NCBI RefSeq assembly: GCF_900090045.1
Contig: NC_041779.1
Span: 1,823,001-1,887,000, forward strand
Direction: 5' to 3'
DNA: 64,000 nt
From: Plasmodium malariae
Lineage: Eukaryota > Apicomplexa > Aconoidasida > Haemosporida > Plasmodiidae
Shown: positions 1 through 14,200 of the stretch, one piece after another
How positions within the stretch are numbered: position 1 is the first letter of the stretch
Layout of the letters: each line of letters opens with the position of its first letter
The notes under the pieces: generated by a model
Databases searched by the model: none
Told to the model about the DNA's origin: nothing
The model's input: only the letters and a program-made list of their open reading frames with translations
Translations under genes and position numbers: made by a program

Positions 1-116
1 TATGATAATATTAGTTATGTTATTGTATTATACATAATTTCCGTGTTTTTGTTTTATTAATACAGTTTTTTACAATTAAAATATTTGTTCATTTGAATAA
101 TAATCTCTTTTTTTAG

Positions 117-794
117 TTAACTTTTAACAAATTTGTAGGTGAGAATTTTATGCAGTGTAGAATATTAGACAAAAGAAATTATCGATTACTAGCAAAATGT
201 AAAGAGGATAAAGATTCAAATAACATATATTTGAACGAATTTTTTCAAAATAATGATAAAAAAGAAAATAAATTTATAACTAATAATAAGAAATGGAATA
301 AAGAAAAAAACACGAAATCCAACAAAAGTTTATTAAATAAATCTCAGTACTATACAGAAGTTATAGATTACAATAATGGAATATTTGATGGAAAACATTT
401 TCATTTTGAAAAAAAATTAATAAGAAAAAAAGATTATGATGCTTTTTTAGAAAAAAAGAGGAGAATTAGAGATATATCTTTAAAAAAAATAAAATTTAAA
501 AGTTACAGATTTGGAAATGCCATATTTTTACTTTTTTTATTGTTGGGAATAGGTTTACCCATATTACAAGGATTAAATCTATTACAAAAAGCTGGAGATG
601 CGATTAAAAATTTAGGACCTATGAATAGTGTGTGGTCAGCTATAGAAACATGTTTAGGTTCGGCAAAAAATCATTTTTTTTTTATAGCATATAGCACAAT
701 TATCTTTATATTAGTTGTTATACTTGTAATAGTAATTCCTAAAATTTTAAGAAATAATGAAAAATATAACAGAATTAAGGCGATGTATGAGTAA
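117..794 (+). CDS. fam-m exported membrane protein, exon 2 (5' end outside window)
   Basis: This is the second exon of a two-exon gene, 225 codons plus stop. It opens after a T-rich acceptor (TTTTTTTAG ending at 116), and residues LTFNKF resemble the starts of other family members. A PEXEL-like RLLAK follows, then a Lys/Asn-rich segment, the family block FDGKHFHFEKK, a basic KKIKF stretch, a first membrane span (FLLFLLLGIGLPIL), a loop, a second span (FFIAYSTIIFILVVILVIVI) and a cytosolic KILRNNEKYNRI tail. Two spans around a variable loop, plus a presumed signal peptide in the missing exon, suggest export to the host red cell. Bases 1-116 are intron: the window begins TATGATAAT, which matches the donor GTATGATAAT of the fam-m gene at 48343 minus its first G. 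Exon 1 therefore probably ends immediately left of the window. Function is unknown. Confidence 0.88.
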   Translation, partial: LTFNKFVGENFMQCRILDKRNYRLLAKCKEDKDSNNIYLNEFFQNNDKKENKFITNNKKWNKEKNTKSNKSLLNKSQYYTEVIDYNNGIFDGKHFHFEKKLIRKKDYDAFLEKKRRIRDISLKKIKFKSYRFGNAIFLLFLLLGIGLPILQGLNLLQKAGDAIKNLGPMNSVWSAIETCLGSAKNHFFFIAYSTIIFILVVILVIVIPKILRNNEKYNRIKAMYE

Positions 795-1940
795 AGTGCA
801 TAACAAGAAACATGTTTTTTTATATAACTTATATATATGAAACGTTATATGTAATATCTTTAGTTTATATACTTAATAAACATACATATTGTTTCTATAA
901 TTTTATTAATGTACATGGATTTAGAACGTAATACTTATAATTAATACTTATAAATTATGTTCTTTGTCTGTTGGTAAATTTGAATGTATTAATAATTGTC
1001 ATTTTTTCTTATAAATTATTGTTGAATCAAAATAAAATAACATCATGTAATATATGCATTTCTGTATATAATTAGATTCTTATAAGAAACATATATAAGT
1101 GAATTAAAATTAATATATAATATTAATGAAGAAGTGTTAGAATTTCCGTTTTAAACGAAAAGTACTTGTATTTATTTTATATTCTTGAATAATAATATAA
1201 TTATCTGTTGACATACTTAAGAAATTATATGATGAACTTTACATTAAAAATGAATATTTTTTTTTTTGTATTTAATGTAAAGTAATATATATATTATTTT
1301 ACAATGATTTCTATATATTTTACTCCAATATAAACATAATATTTGTTATATAAATAATTTTTATTAGAAATATGGCATAACATAAAAATAATTATTAATA
1401 AATTTTGTAAGAAGTTTGATTTTGTTTCTTTAACGGTGTACGTAGGGAATTAGAATTGTATAATAAAATAATATTCTTATAAAGTAATATTCCTTTGGTA
1501 GTGAGGAATAATATTTTAATTTTGTCCAAGTTACTATTTTATTTTATTTAATAAGATTATGTATGCTATAAGTATATAATTAATTTATAAATAGAAAAAA
1601 ATGAACTTCATTATTTTAAGAAAATGAAATATATTTTTATTAATATATTAAAAAAAAATATAAGTTATAAGAAAAAAAAATTTTAATCTTTAACAAAATT
1701 TTTATTTTTATAAATCCTATATTTTATTATTTAAATGAAAGCAATTTGTTTGTTACTGAAATTATTTTTTTATAGAAAATAAATTATTAAAAGTATGTTG
1801 AATTTGTAAGTGAGCTGAGTAAATAGTTTATATAGATTAATTATGTTAAAAACATTGGAAGATGACATTACATAAATAAATTAGGAACAAAATGTCACAA
1901 TAATATTTTATAATTTTTTTAGTTATATACATAATGATGT

Positions 1941-2013
<73 letters not shown>

Positions 2014-3547
2014 TATATATGTAGTAAAATTAAAATCTATGATTAAATAAATATTATAAACTATATAGTATTTTTATATTTATTATAATCTGGAAGCGTA
2101 TGCTAAACTCTTTTTTCCGAATTAAATTTATGATTACTATAAAACTATTATTATGAAACATAAAATTAATTATCTCCTTATTTCAAATATATTTTCGTTT
2201 ATCCTTTTAATACGAACATGCTAATGTTTAAAATAACATGAAATAATTTCAATGAAAAATATTTTTGTTTTATTATTTTGAATGTGATATTATGAGTAAT
2301 CTGATCATTTCCATACCTAAATTAGTAACAAAATTACAGATATATGGTAAAATACAAGATATCATATAGTTATGCAGAATAATTAATATTAATTCCTATT
2401 CTGAAATTTATAATTTGGTTATTAGAAATGCATCTAAAGTTTTTACATGCAGCAAAAAAAGTATCTGATTTTTTAAAATGTAATATGTATAATAATGTAT
2501 ATATAATGAGTTCCATGGAGTTCAAAATAGTGGAATTCTATTAGAAACCTGAATAAAAAAAGAATTTCTTTTTAACTATTCTAATTATTTAGGTATTTTA
2601 ATGTTACTTGCTATTACTTTTATGGAAATAACTGTTGTATTTTTTTCTTGGTATATAGCAAATAAAAATGCAATATAGAAATGTATATACGATTTGTTAC
2701 TTTTATAATATACATTAGATAAAATTTTATAATTATATAATAAATTTATATATGTTTTTTATTTATCATAAGAATATTTTCTTACTACTTCAGATGTTAC
2801 GTGTATAAAAAGTATTAGAGGAGAAAAAGACAATTAATTATAGTGCTTTAGAAGAGCATATATATGAATTATAAACTAAATATTAAGAGTTTTACTATAT
2901 AAATTAGAGATTGAGTAGAATAAATATCTCTTAACTACATATATAAATAACATTTTTACAATGTTACATAGAATAAATACCATACAAAAACAACAATACT
3001 ATAATTTTTACATATTTTAAATTTTTAATTCTGTTTATCGGCAACTAGATAAATGATAATGAAACTTTAAAGATATAAATAATATATATATATTCTTTTA
3101 AACTTTTGAATAATGTTTTTATTTTATGAATTTTATTTTTTTATTTGCACAATAATATTACTGGTGTTTTTTTTAAAGCTTCTGATTCTTTTCTTTTCAC
3201 ATTAATACTACTTTAATAAACGCTTCTATATATTAATGTGTAATAAAATCATTATTCATTTCACAACCTTGTGCTATATATTTATACACTAAAATTATGT
3301 AGTTTTTATTCTAATGAAAAATTCATATATAAGTGGACCTTTTTCTACTGACTCAAACAGTAGTACTGTATTTATGTTTATCCTTTGTTTGAATAATTGT
3401 TGTGTTATTTTTTTTAATTTTTATGCGCTTGTATGCATTTCTAATTTTTTTTATAACATTTATTAAGAAATATCCTTTTATATGTAACTTTTGCACCGCT
3501 GAGTATTAGAGTTTGTATTGTAAATAATATAAACTGTGGTTCTTATA
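795..3547. other. AT-rich intergenic stretch
   Basis: No intact gene is visible. The first few hundred bases are the 3' flank of the fam-m gene. Around 2290-2460 and 2585-2677 there are short open pieces broken by stops. The second ends in a hydrophobic LGILMLLAITFMEI-type run and a short tail. They could be a worn-down membrane-protein relic but cannot be assigned. Confidence 0.6.
1945..2009. repeat. (AT)n microsatellite
   Basis: An uninterrupted AT dinucleotide run of about 32 units, flanked by ordinary AT-rich sequence. It is the longest perfect dinucleotide repeat noticed in the window. Confidence 0.95.
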
Positions 3548-4500
3548 TCAAGGATCACATTGTGGTTGATATCCTATACTATAAGAACTTCCTTTAAATT
3601 TTCTATCTAATACTTAATATATATTTTGTAAGGATTCTCTTTTTTCTTTAAATTCAACTATTTTTTTCATAACTAAGCTATTATATAAGCATGATTTCAA
3701 TAAAGTAAACTATATGAAACAAAACATGTATATATACCTAAATATATTAATGTTTTGTGCCTGTAAATTTTTGTGAAAATGGGTATACTCATTGTATTAG
3801 AATATTCACGTTATTTACTATAATTTTTTAACTTTATATAGAAAAAATAAAGAGAATGATGCTAGTAATACGATAGCTCTGGATAAACCGACAGCAAATA
3901 TATATTCTATTTGCATAAGTGATAAATATGTGGTAAAACAATACAAGGAGTTACCATGTGAATTTTATTATTAAATGCTTCTTTACAATTGATTAACTCC
4001 TCGCAAAAAGCATTTTAACTACTTTTTTGATGTTTTTCACAATTATTCTTGTAAATGTTATAACATTTCTTAAAATTACCACAAATTGTATCAGTAGAAA
4101 CCTGTTTTTTACCATTAAGTTTGCTGAAATAATCATAATAACCGTATATTTATTCAAGCTTTGTTAAAGATTCAGTATCAATTTCTTTTATTTCTTGTAT
4201 GCATATATTATTTAATTTAGACGAAATATCTCTAAAGGGGTTAAACAAAATGTAACTATTATTCTTTTTATTTTTTTTTTCTGAATTTATCAGGTAATTC
4301 AAGTATTTACGACGTTTGAGATTATCAGAATAATATTTATCCTTAATTTCAATTAAATATATACCAATCTGTTTACATAATGTAATAAAATTAGTATTAG
4401 GAATATCTAAAGAATTATATTTAGTATTAGAACAATATTATCCAGGACTTATACTACCACTCCTAATATTTCAACAAACCATCTCATATTCCGTTTTAAA
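3548..4500 (-). pseudogene. pir (vir/cir superfamily) pseudogene
   Basis: Read on the minus strand, one frame from about 4500 to 3905 gives a PIR-like body: FITLCKQIGIYLIEIKD, then LKRRKYLNYLINSE (compare the CKYLNYWxxxx motif typical of PIR proteins), then FRDISSKLNNICIQEIKEID, then a Cys-rich part with TICGNFKKCYNIYKNNC and AFCEELINCKEAF. At least four in-frame stops interrupt it. A hydrophobic LLASFSLFFLYK stretch at about 3840-3880 fits the PIR membrane span and is followed by a GTTAAA donor-like site, as in PIR genes. A last-exon end GSSYSIGYQPQC closing at 3548 resembles PIR C-termini. The 5' short exon was not identified. PIR proteins are variant exported antigens; this copy cannot encode one. 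Confidence 0.75.
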
Positions 4501-7500
4501 CTGATGATATAATTCCACGGAATTATTCCAAAAATAAAAAAAATTAGATAAAAAATACTACTATTAATAATAATATATATTTGTAAATTTTATTTTAATG
4601 AATAAAAATATATATTTCATTTATGTAACAGCAAATTAATGAAATATTATTATATATATAAATATTATAATAAACAAATAAATCTTACGCTTTTCCCCTA
4701 AAATGTTCGCGCCACTGTATATAAATATATGTGAATGAAACAGCAAAAGTTAAATTAATATTATATATATATATATCTAAGTGAAAAAATTTTACACCTT
4801 AAGTATATACATGACACATTCTGTTTTGTCATATATAGAATTTAAAAAAACAATTCTTAATAAAATCACAACTTTAATTTTTGGTTAAAATTAAAATAAG
4901 GTTGTATAGTTTCTATAGTACAATATAAAAGCTTTTAATTGTAAACATGATAATTTGAAAAACATAATTTTTTTATTGTATCTAGAATATAATTATGGTA
5001 AAGAATATTCTTCACTTTTATTTTTATTCGTATGAAAATTATATAAATGTACTTATATTCCTTAAAAAAAAATAAATTAACATTAGTGCATTTTCATATA
5101 CATATTTCGAATTATTTATGAGTATCTATATAAAAATCCTTTTTTACGTTATAAAATAATATAAATAGATAAATATTATTTATTCTATAGGTATAGAATT
5201 TTCCCTTTTATTTTTGTTTTAGTGTTAGAATGACACCTTTCAAATTATTTCACTTAATATTTAAAATACGTTATAATAATATATGGACCCTTTAGGAATC
5301 TCAATTTCATGATTTTTAGTGAAATTATAATTTAAATAAATGAAAAATAAATTTAAGTTAAATACGATTATAATACACGTAAATAAGTACTATTTCGTTA
5401 AATTAAAAATATTTCGCTTAAAAATAATATTTTAAGTATGAATATATTATTCTAGTAATAGACAATATCATATAATTTAAAACTATCTTTTATTCTTTTT
5501 CATCCTATTACACAGCAAGCTAAAGTTTCAGTTTAATCTTTATAACATTTGATTTAGTATAATATATATGATTATATTTCAAATATAACAATTATATAAA
5601 CAAAAATCAGATATTATTACAGGGTAGATTAATTAAAATTATAAATTAAAAAAAAAAAAGTATTTAAATTCCTAAAGCTTTTAGTAAAATATATTAGTGA
5701 ATTTAATTTATACATGTGACTTATTAAAAATATAAATTAATATATCAACTAAAATTTATATTTAAAGGCAAAATATAACAATCCCCATTAAAAAATAAAT
5801 TTATGGCTTTTGTTCTACATTCCAGATATAGTAAAATAATTGTTAAAAAAATATCATAATATATTTAAATTTCAATTATTTCACTGCTATTTTATTTATC
5901 ACTATTCCATGTCTTATATGTTCTACTATACAATAACGTATATTTCAAGGATCTCAGAGAATAATAATAAATTATTTTTTTTTTTCTTATATATCATATT
6001 ATTGTAAAATATCTCAAGATTATATATTTAGTAAAATATATAACTTGTATATTATTATATTTTAATTGTACTAATATATTTATGATATAATTAAATAAAT
6101 TTAAAAAAATATATAAAATTACATAAAAACAAAAATTGTTTTTATTATTAATACATACGTAGAATGATTTCTCTTTTACTTTATGAACAAAGTAGTAATT
6201 AATATAGAAAAGTTATTATTATAACGGTTAAAATAAATATTTTTTAAATTTATTTTATGTAAGATATCCTCTGTTATTTTATTTTTATATTTATACCAAT
6301 AATATATCTTTTTTAAGTTATCATATATGCGTTTCATTTAATAAAGTACTGTTGTCAAAATTCCCAATAGATTCCAAAGAATTACAGTTGTGCTGTTATG
6401 AGATTAATATTAATTAATAACTACATTTGTAGGTTTATGTGTGCCAATATTCTATTATTATTTTTAATATTCAATATATTTCTAGTATAATCACTATAGA
6501 TTTAATAGACTAAAGTTATATTAAAAAATTTATTAAGTACAATATCATATATAAAAAATAAAATATAAAAGAAAACATAAATATTTATTTTCTGGTAATG
6601 TATAATTTGTATGAATAAATTATGCATGTAATATTAATATTTTATGATAAAGTATAAAAATATCTAATGGAATGAATCTTATATAAATTAAAAGAATATA
6701 CTTTAAAAGAACTATATATTTACTTCTTGTAAAACAAAAAGAAAAAATATAAATTCTATTGAATTTATTCAAAAGTGTTGGAACAAAGACAACGCTAATA
6801 TAACTAGCTAAAAATAATTATTTTCTTAATAATATGTTATTAATATGTAATAATATATTTGCTTAATGTATTATAAGGATATTACATTAGAGAGACGAAT
6901 ATATCTATTTCATATAGCATTGTACTAACCTATGGTAATAATTATAATTAATTCAGATTAATATATTTTTTGCCATTTTATTTATTATATTATTTATGAA
7001 TTAATGATATTGTAAAATTCATAAATTAAGTGATATTATTATGGGATTTACATAATATAAAACAGTAAATAATAATTTGTAATCTGCCTATTTTTTTGGT
7101 ATATGATAGGAGTTAAAAATTGTTACATATATAAAATGGATTTTATATTTTCACAGATAAATCTAGTAGTAGTTATTTTTATAAATATTAATATATAGAG
7201 AGATGATTTAAAAAATAATAACCATTAATCTTATTAGCCAAGTAGAAAAAAGAAAAATATAATTAAGTAATTACATAAAATCAAAAAAAAATATAAAGAT
7301 AAAAGTCAAAATTAACAAATTATTTTTAAAATGTAAAAATATATCATATTTTTTAAATTTACTATAAAATATTTATATTTTCTTTCATATCCTTCTGGTT
7401 TTAGAAAAGCGCTGAAATTCATATAGTACTGTTTAATTTATACATTTTTTTATATTTAACTTTTATATCTTTTATTTTATAAAAATATTAATAAATAATA

Positions 7501-8627
7501 ATGTAGATATTAAAGTAAAAAAAAATATAAGAATATTTTTTATTTAATTGTTTACATTTTTTTTAAAAGCGAATATAAATTACAAGTTAATATAAAAAAC
7601 TATGTATTCAGAATAATTTCAATATTATCATGTTTTAGGCATTTTAATTAGTTCAATGATTTTTTAAATTTATAATTATAAAAGTTATACAATCAAAAAA
7701 AATACTTTAATATCATAAATATCTATAAATATGTATAAAGTTTTTTCATTTAAGTTACACTATTTGTTGTATAAAAAAATTGAATTTTTTATAAAGGGAC
7801 AGTACATTTAAATACGGTATTTTCTTTGTGAGAAGATATATATAATTAAAAAAAAATATATTGATATATAACAAATAAAGGGTTACAAACTTACTATAAA
7901 AGAAAACGTTTATTATGCGATTATCTATTAAATCATAATGACCTAGAAATATTTCATTATGTATATAACATATGGTTTTTCTATAATATATTAATTTATA
8001 TGAATTATATATATGTGTTCACTACGATTTCGTGTATTTTAAGGTATTTCTGTTTTTTTATTAAATTTTTTTTTATTAATTAAATCCTTAAAAAGTTAAT
8101 TGATAGGAATTTTTTGAAGGATACAAATAAGAATCTTTATAAATATGGAAATAACCATATATATAAAAATAATGAAATAACATAGAATTCTAAAATTATA
8201 AGTAATTGTGATATATAAATTAAAAAGTATTGCAATATTAATGTTTTTGCTTTTTTTTATTTTCCTACAAGTTTAATATTTTTGGAATACATTAATATAA
8301 TTTTAATTTATATATATATTTATATATATACCTTGTTACTTATATTTAATCAAATATTAATATAACATTCATATTTATAATCTTAAATAAAAAATAGTAT
8401 ATATAATTGAAATATATTTTATGCATCTTTATTTCAATCTTCATATTTCATGTTCGCTTTTCTTTCTTTTATTAAGTATTTTTTCAAATTATTTTTTTCA
8501 TTGTTCCCTTAGTGAATAATAAAATTTATGAAATAAGTATCATATAAATTACTTGCTTACGCAAATATATTATCCTTATATATTCAGAATGTATATTATA
8601 AATTTTAAAAATGTATTTTTTTATAAT
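4501..8627. other. AT-rich intergenic desert
   Basis: No coding frame of useful length and no conserved element was seen on either strand. The sequence is dominated by A/T homopolymers and TA runs. It lies between the 5' end of the pir relic and the 3' end of STP1, both transcribed leftward, so it should contain the pir promoter remnant and the STP1 3' end. Confidence 0.6.
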
Positions 8628-11206
8628 TCAATAGTATTTGTCTGCAGTATTCTCTTTTTCCATAGAATTTGCATTTGTATTATCTTCTATTATCCAATTT
8701 TCTAACTCTTTCATAAAGCTATCGTCTGTTGTATAATCAGAATTTTCCATATTTCCCAAAAAATTCCGGTTAAAGTCACTTATGTTTTCTATAAATTCTT
8801 TTTTACTATCTGAATTTTCTTTCTCCTTAAATTCAATTATGTAATTATCCAAATGTGATTCATTTTTTTCAATGTCCTGCTCTTTTTTGCATTCTTCTAA
8901 TACTGACATAAGAACGAGGATACACAGTTTTGTTAATAATTTTTTTTTTATATATTTATATAATTCTTGGCAGTCTTCTTTGTCCGATAATTCTCCTATA
9001 TTAATTAATAGCAAAGAATCTTTAATTTTTTCATTATCATGTTCATCTGGTATAATCTGGAGTTCATCAGTCAAATAGTTAAATAAGTGCTGTTTAATAT
9101 ATTGCTTAATAATTATACAATTTTCCAATATCCACTGTCTCCATATATCTTTTTCTCTTTGTGAAAATGGAATATTTTGAATTTCATCAGGATCATTTGT
9201 TAATTCTTCTCTTTTTTTTAAGTTAGCTAGTTCTCTTTTCCAATCAATTTTTAAATTATTAAACCAATGTTCTTTTTTCAATTTGTCAGCAAGATTTTGA
9301 TGTTTTTCTATCCATTTATTCCATAATATTTTTTGTTTTTCTTTTTGATTAATACTTTTTGTATTTCCAATTATTAGTTCGTCATTAGTTAAAAAAGGGT
9401 ATGTATTGTGTTCGCCTTTTGTTAACAATTCTAAGCATATTTCTAAAAATTCTCCTTTTGTATACTCCCATTCTTCATTTCTGTATTCTTCGAGTATTTG
9501 CATATGTACTTCTATGATAGTTTTGTATCTATGTTTGTTTTGCTTTGATGCGTTTATATTATTATTCTTGTTATGTTCAAGTATTTTTATTTTTTTTGTT
9601 ATCTCTTCATCATCATATAATGGATATTCCATATTATCATGTTTTACAAATTTGTGTTTCGTGCAAGAATGTGAAGGTGTTAGTATTTTTAGAAATTTCA
9701 CTTGTCTTCTTTTTATCTTTTTTTTTTTTTTAAATATCCCTATTAAATAGTACTGAAATATAAAAAAAAAGAAAATTTATAAAACAAATAATTACAATAA
9801 CAAAATATTTATCATATTTTTATAAGACAAGTTTTATTTTACTTTAATAAAAAGGGAAAATACAATAACTATGAAGATTATAAAAATAGATGAGTATGCT
9901 TTAAGTGAATTAACTGTTGGACCTGTGTAGTTATATATATGTATATATATATATATATATATATTAGTTAGTTTTTTTGTATCAAAAATATGTAAGTAGA
10001 ATTCGTGATTCCTGGAATTTTACAAATTTCAGTAGAATTGGCAGAACCTGGCATATGAATTAATGATTGAGCACTTGGAGCATTAGTTTCAATAGCAGGG
10101 GATACTCCTGATCCTTCAGAATTTGAATTTGCTAAAGTATCGGATCCTGGTGATACTGTATTTTCAATATTATCCTGTGTAGATCCTTCTAATTTTACAT
10201 TTGGTTTAATTTGCATAGCTGGAATACTTGTACTTTTATCTTGAGAACTTGATGTTTCAGTTAACGACTGAGCATCAGATTGACTTTTCTGTTCCTTTGG
10301 AAATTGTTCTTCAGTTTCAGCTTTCTGTACATCTAGAATTTCCATACGTGGTGGAGTTTCAGAGCTTATTTCCATTGAAACTTCAGATTTTAGTTGAAGT
10401 TTATCTTTTTCTTGATCTGATTCTTGTGAACTATCACTTTTTTTTTCAGGTAAAGTTCTACAAGACGGAATTTTATTGATGGGTAAGCAATGAGAAGTTT
10501 TTGTAAAAGTTTCCTTTTGGAACACGTCGCAGAATATTTCTTGACTTTGTCTTCTTTTTCCTTTATTTGGTTTTTTTCTGTAGCAATGTCGAAAGCGATT
10601 TGTAATTGTCTCAAAATAAATCTTCATCGCGTCAATCCAATTGTTGTATTCATTACATATATTTAAATACTCGTCATCACATGTATTTGAGATTCCTCTT
10701 TTTAATAGTTTTATTTTATTCATATATGTACTTCTTTTTTCACAAAATTCTTCTTCTTTATATTTTAATTCTAAAAGTTCCATATCACTTTCATTCATAA
10801 CAACAGGACATTTCCCATGTATATCAACATTTTCATAGTGAGATCTTACCCAATTTTTTATTGCCCCTTCCCATGTATCTTTAGAAGACCTATAATATGA
10901 TGGGGGAGACTTGTTTTCAATTAGATATTTACTCAAATCTCTACATACTTTCCTAATTGTTTGTTTGTCACTCTTATTACTTAAGGTAGCAGTCTTAGAG
11001 GTTATATATTGTCTAATTTTTTTAAAATTTCGATCGACAGCGTAATTCAGAAATCCAGAACTTCGAACATTCAATTTCTAAATTCAAAAGAATTATTTAA
11101 GAATTATTTTTTACCTAATTTATTTTATCAGTTGTTCTAGAATAAATAAATAATTCATACACATCAAAAAATAAACAATTATTACCGAAGAAAAACAATT
11201 ATCCAT
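8628..11206 (-). CDS. STP1 (subtelomeric transmembrane protein 1), four exons, intact
   Basis: Four minus-strand exons join without a stop to give about 759 aa: 11206-11186 (MDNCFSS), 11077-10024, 9922-9843 and 9752-8628. Introns are 108, 101 and 90 bp with GT donors and AG acceptors. The phase-1 junction rebuilds a Cys codon (T|GT); the others are phase 0. The N-terminal ~200 residues carry scattered Cys and IRQYITSKTA, then comes a Ser/Thr/Glu/Gln-rich linker. The 80-bp micro-exon encodes the single membrane span (about residues 371-392, IFIIFIVIVFSLFI). Next are a poly-Lys stretch, IKRRQVKFLKILTPSHS and a Trp-containing cytosolic domain (EVHMQILEEYRNEEWEYTKG, WNKWIEKH, IWRQWI). STP1 is related to SURFIN and thought to be displayed on infected red cells. 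Its partner is unknown. It stands alone, transcribed opposite to the fam genes. Confidence 0.92.
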
Positions 11207-14200
11207 GATGGATTTACGTTAATATTCTAGTTTATTGTAAATAACCGTCTGAAGGAAAAATATGAATTTATATATTTAATTATCAATATTGTAATTTTAC
11301 GTTTATACATGGTAATAAAAATAAATACAAAATCATCATTTACATAAGAATTTATATATATTCTATAATATAATTTAATAGATCAGTATTTATGTTATGT
11401 GCTGCTTATCTGGTTTTACGTTAAGTAAATATACAACAACTGGAGATATATCCTAATCATTTTTTAATATTAATTCACAATTATGTATATATTATTATAT
11501 AAAATAATTTTCGCTATATAAAGAAAAAGCCAAAATATTATCCGCAAAACAATACATATAAATTATATCAACATGTAATATAAAATTTATTCGGTAAAAA
11601 TAACTTTAATCTATATATTGGCATTTTCTATTTTTTCTTAGTAGAAACACATGTATATATAGATGTTATTCCCTATAATAATATATATAATTCCTTTTAT
11701 TCTTACGTTTTTCATAGAATAAATTATCTATAAGCCAAAACATTATTAGTAATGATAATTTGTTTTTATTTTTGTTTTTTTGTATTATCTTTTTTATTTA
11801 TTATTGATATAGGTTGTTCTAGTGTTATAAATTTTTTTAAATATCTTTCATATTTACTATATTGTATAAAAGAACGAGAACTAATATTATATAAATTATA
11901 CTAAAGTGTTGCTATACTTGTGGAATGTTCTTATTAAAATGTACGTGTGACAGTTAACATTTTATTTATATCTATTACTTAACATTCCTTGTTTACAGTA
12001 TATATTATTTCATTGAATAATTTTAATATAGTATAATTTATTTTACATATATTTTCTCTTGTATATACCTGTTACTACTTTTATATATGAATCCTATGAT
12101 TTGAAAAAACAATATATTAAAAGTATATTTAGTTTTAATAATGAAATAAATTTTGGATACATATTAAAAATATATAAAAAAATATTAAGAAATAATTATA
12201 CTAAAATTATTTATGCAATATAGTTGAATAAAATATAAAATAAATTATAATACTCAAATAAGGAATCATAAAATAATAACTTGACGCAAAAGAAATAATA
12301 TATTACGTTGAACAAAACAAAATATATTTAACTTTTGTAATTTTTTTTATTCATTAATTGATAGTTATATTCTTATAAGTAAATTAAAAATATATTATAT
12401 ATTTTTTTGTTCGTTTATACTTTTAATTAAAGAAAATAACATTTTTATAATAATAAATATTTATTTAGCCTACATAAAAAAAAAGATTATGTATAGTTTA
12501 TAATAATTTTTAAATTGTGAATAATTAATTGAAAACGCAGAACAATTTAAATTCACAAACAAGAGAATAGGTTATTATAGTATAAATTATATAAATTATT
12601 TATTATATTAATATTACATTTGAAACATGTACATATGAAATATTGAATAGTGAGCAAATTAAAAAAGAATGTAATAACAAATGCTTGTAATTAATTATTT
12701 CACGTATAAAATTACGTTATTATTGTTAAGCAAAATAAATATGGTTTTCTAAAAAGTTTTATCTTAATTTTCTTTTATGCTTTAATTTATTTATATTAAA
12801 TTTATTTGTTCGTTTTTATGTTCCTTTTATTTTAAGCTCTTACATTTTATTTAATTTTTTTTTTTTAAATATATTAATAACAATAAATATAGGATTATAA
12901 ATAAAAATAAATTATCATATTTTAAAGTATTATTTATATATATTACTGTACTTGAATATATTATATAAATTTATGTAAATATAATATATATAGTGAACAT
13001 ATTATTGTGGATTAATATGTGGCAGCAAATAACAATATGCTACGATATTATCAAACATTTGAAAGAATAGTAAAAAAGCTACGTAAATTTATATTTAAAA
13101 TATTTATAAAAAAAAATATATTTTTTTTTTCTTTTTTATTATATTTTTTAATATATGATAAGAGGTTGTGTACAATACTGAAATTTATGTATTAGGTTTA
13201 TTTAAAAATAATACAAAATTAATAAAAATTCATATAAAATAATGAAATTTCATTAATATTATTGAGAATATGTTATAAATCATTTTTCTTAAAAAATAAT
13301 ATTTAATACAAAAATAAATATATTTTTATGTAAAACATTAACATAATATAAGTTAAAACAAATGCTATATGCATAAAAAGTATTACAGTGTAAAACCGGA
13401 AAAATATGTAGAAGCAAATGAATTTAAGATAGTGTAGTTATTTAAATAATAAATTATAATTTTTACTCATTTATTACGTACAAAAATGTAATATAAAAAC
13501 AGTGGTATATAAAATTATAGTGAGATACTTACGTAATAAAAATTCTAGTTCATGTTATTCAAACTAGAGTTCATAATTATTAGCATAATATTATAGTCTT
13601 AACAATTTTGAGTAATAATAATCATAAAAAGCAAAATAAAAAAAATTACTTTGATAATAAGTTTGTCCTAATTTTACTTATATACCTTTGGTTATACAGA
13701 TGAATATGTAGTCATATCAAATTATATAAGGAACATACATTAAAATTTTTTTTTGAGAATAAATTAATAAATTATATTTATGCAGAATATCGTAATATAA
13801 AATAAGCGATATTATTTTAATGCTTTAATTAGCGTCATTTCATATTAATGGATTAAATAAGATCATTCGATGTATAATTTATTCATTATAAAATTCTGCT
13901 GTTCTGATAAATGGATCTTTCAAAAAATGAGATCCATAATATATTACATTTCTGATAATTTATTTATCATAGTATAGAAATTATTATTTATGCATTAATC
14001 CAAAAATTATATATGCCATATCCTTAGAATTACTAATTTTTAGTTAATTTAATTATTATTCTGTTTTTCCAGTACAGGTGGAACGATTGTTAAATTATTC
14101 AATTATTAATTTGTACTTTTTGCTACATATAATTTAATATGTATTATATGATTATTTGCATTTAATACATTTCATGTATGCTATGTTCATGTTGAACAAT

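Noticed and set aside
10390..10614. 74-codon minus-strand frame starting MRQLQIAFD
   Set aside because: It overlaps STP1 exon 2 in another frame, while the STP1 frame is open throughout and carries family features.
8872..10838. Plus-strand open frames across the STP1 gene
   Set aside because: They are antisense shadows of STP1 exons: low-complexity Ser/Phe/Leu reading of the reverse of Lys/Glu-rich codons.
13911..13937. Short inverted repeat ATGGATCT/AGATCCAT as a terminator or structural RNA
   Set aside because: An isolated 8-bp stem in AT-rich DNA with no partner elsewhere; chance is sufficient.
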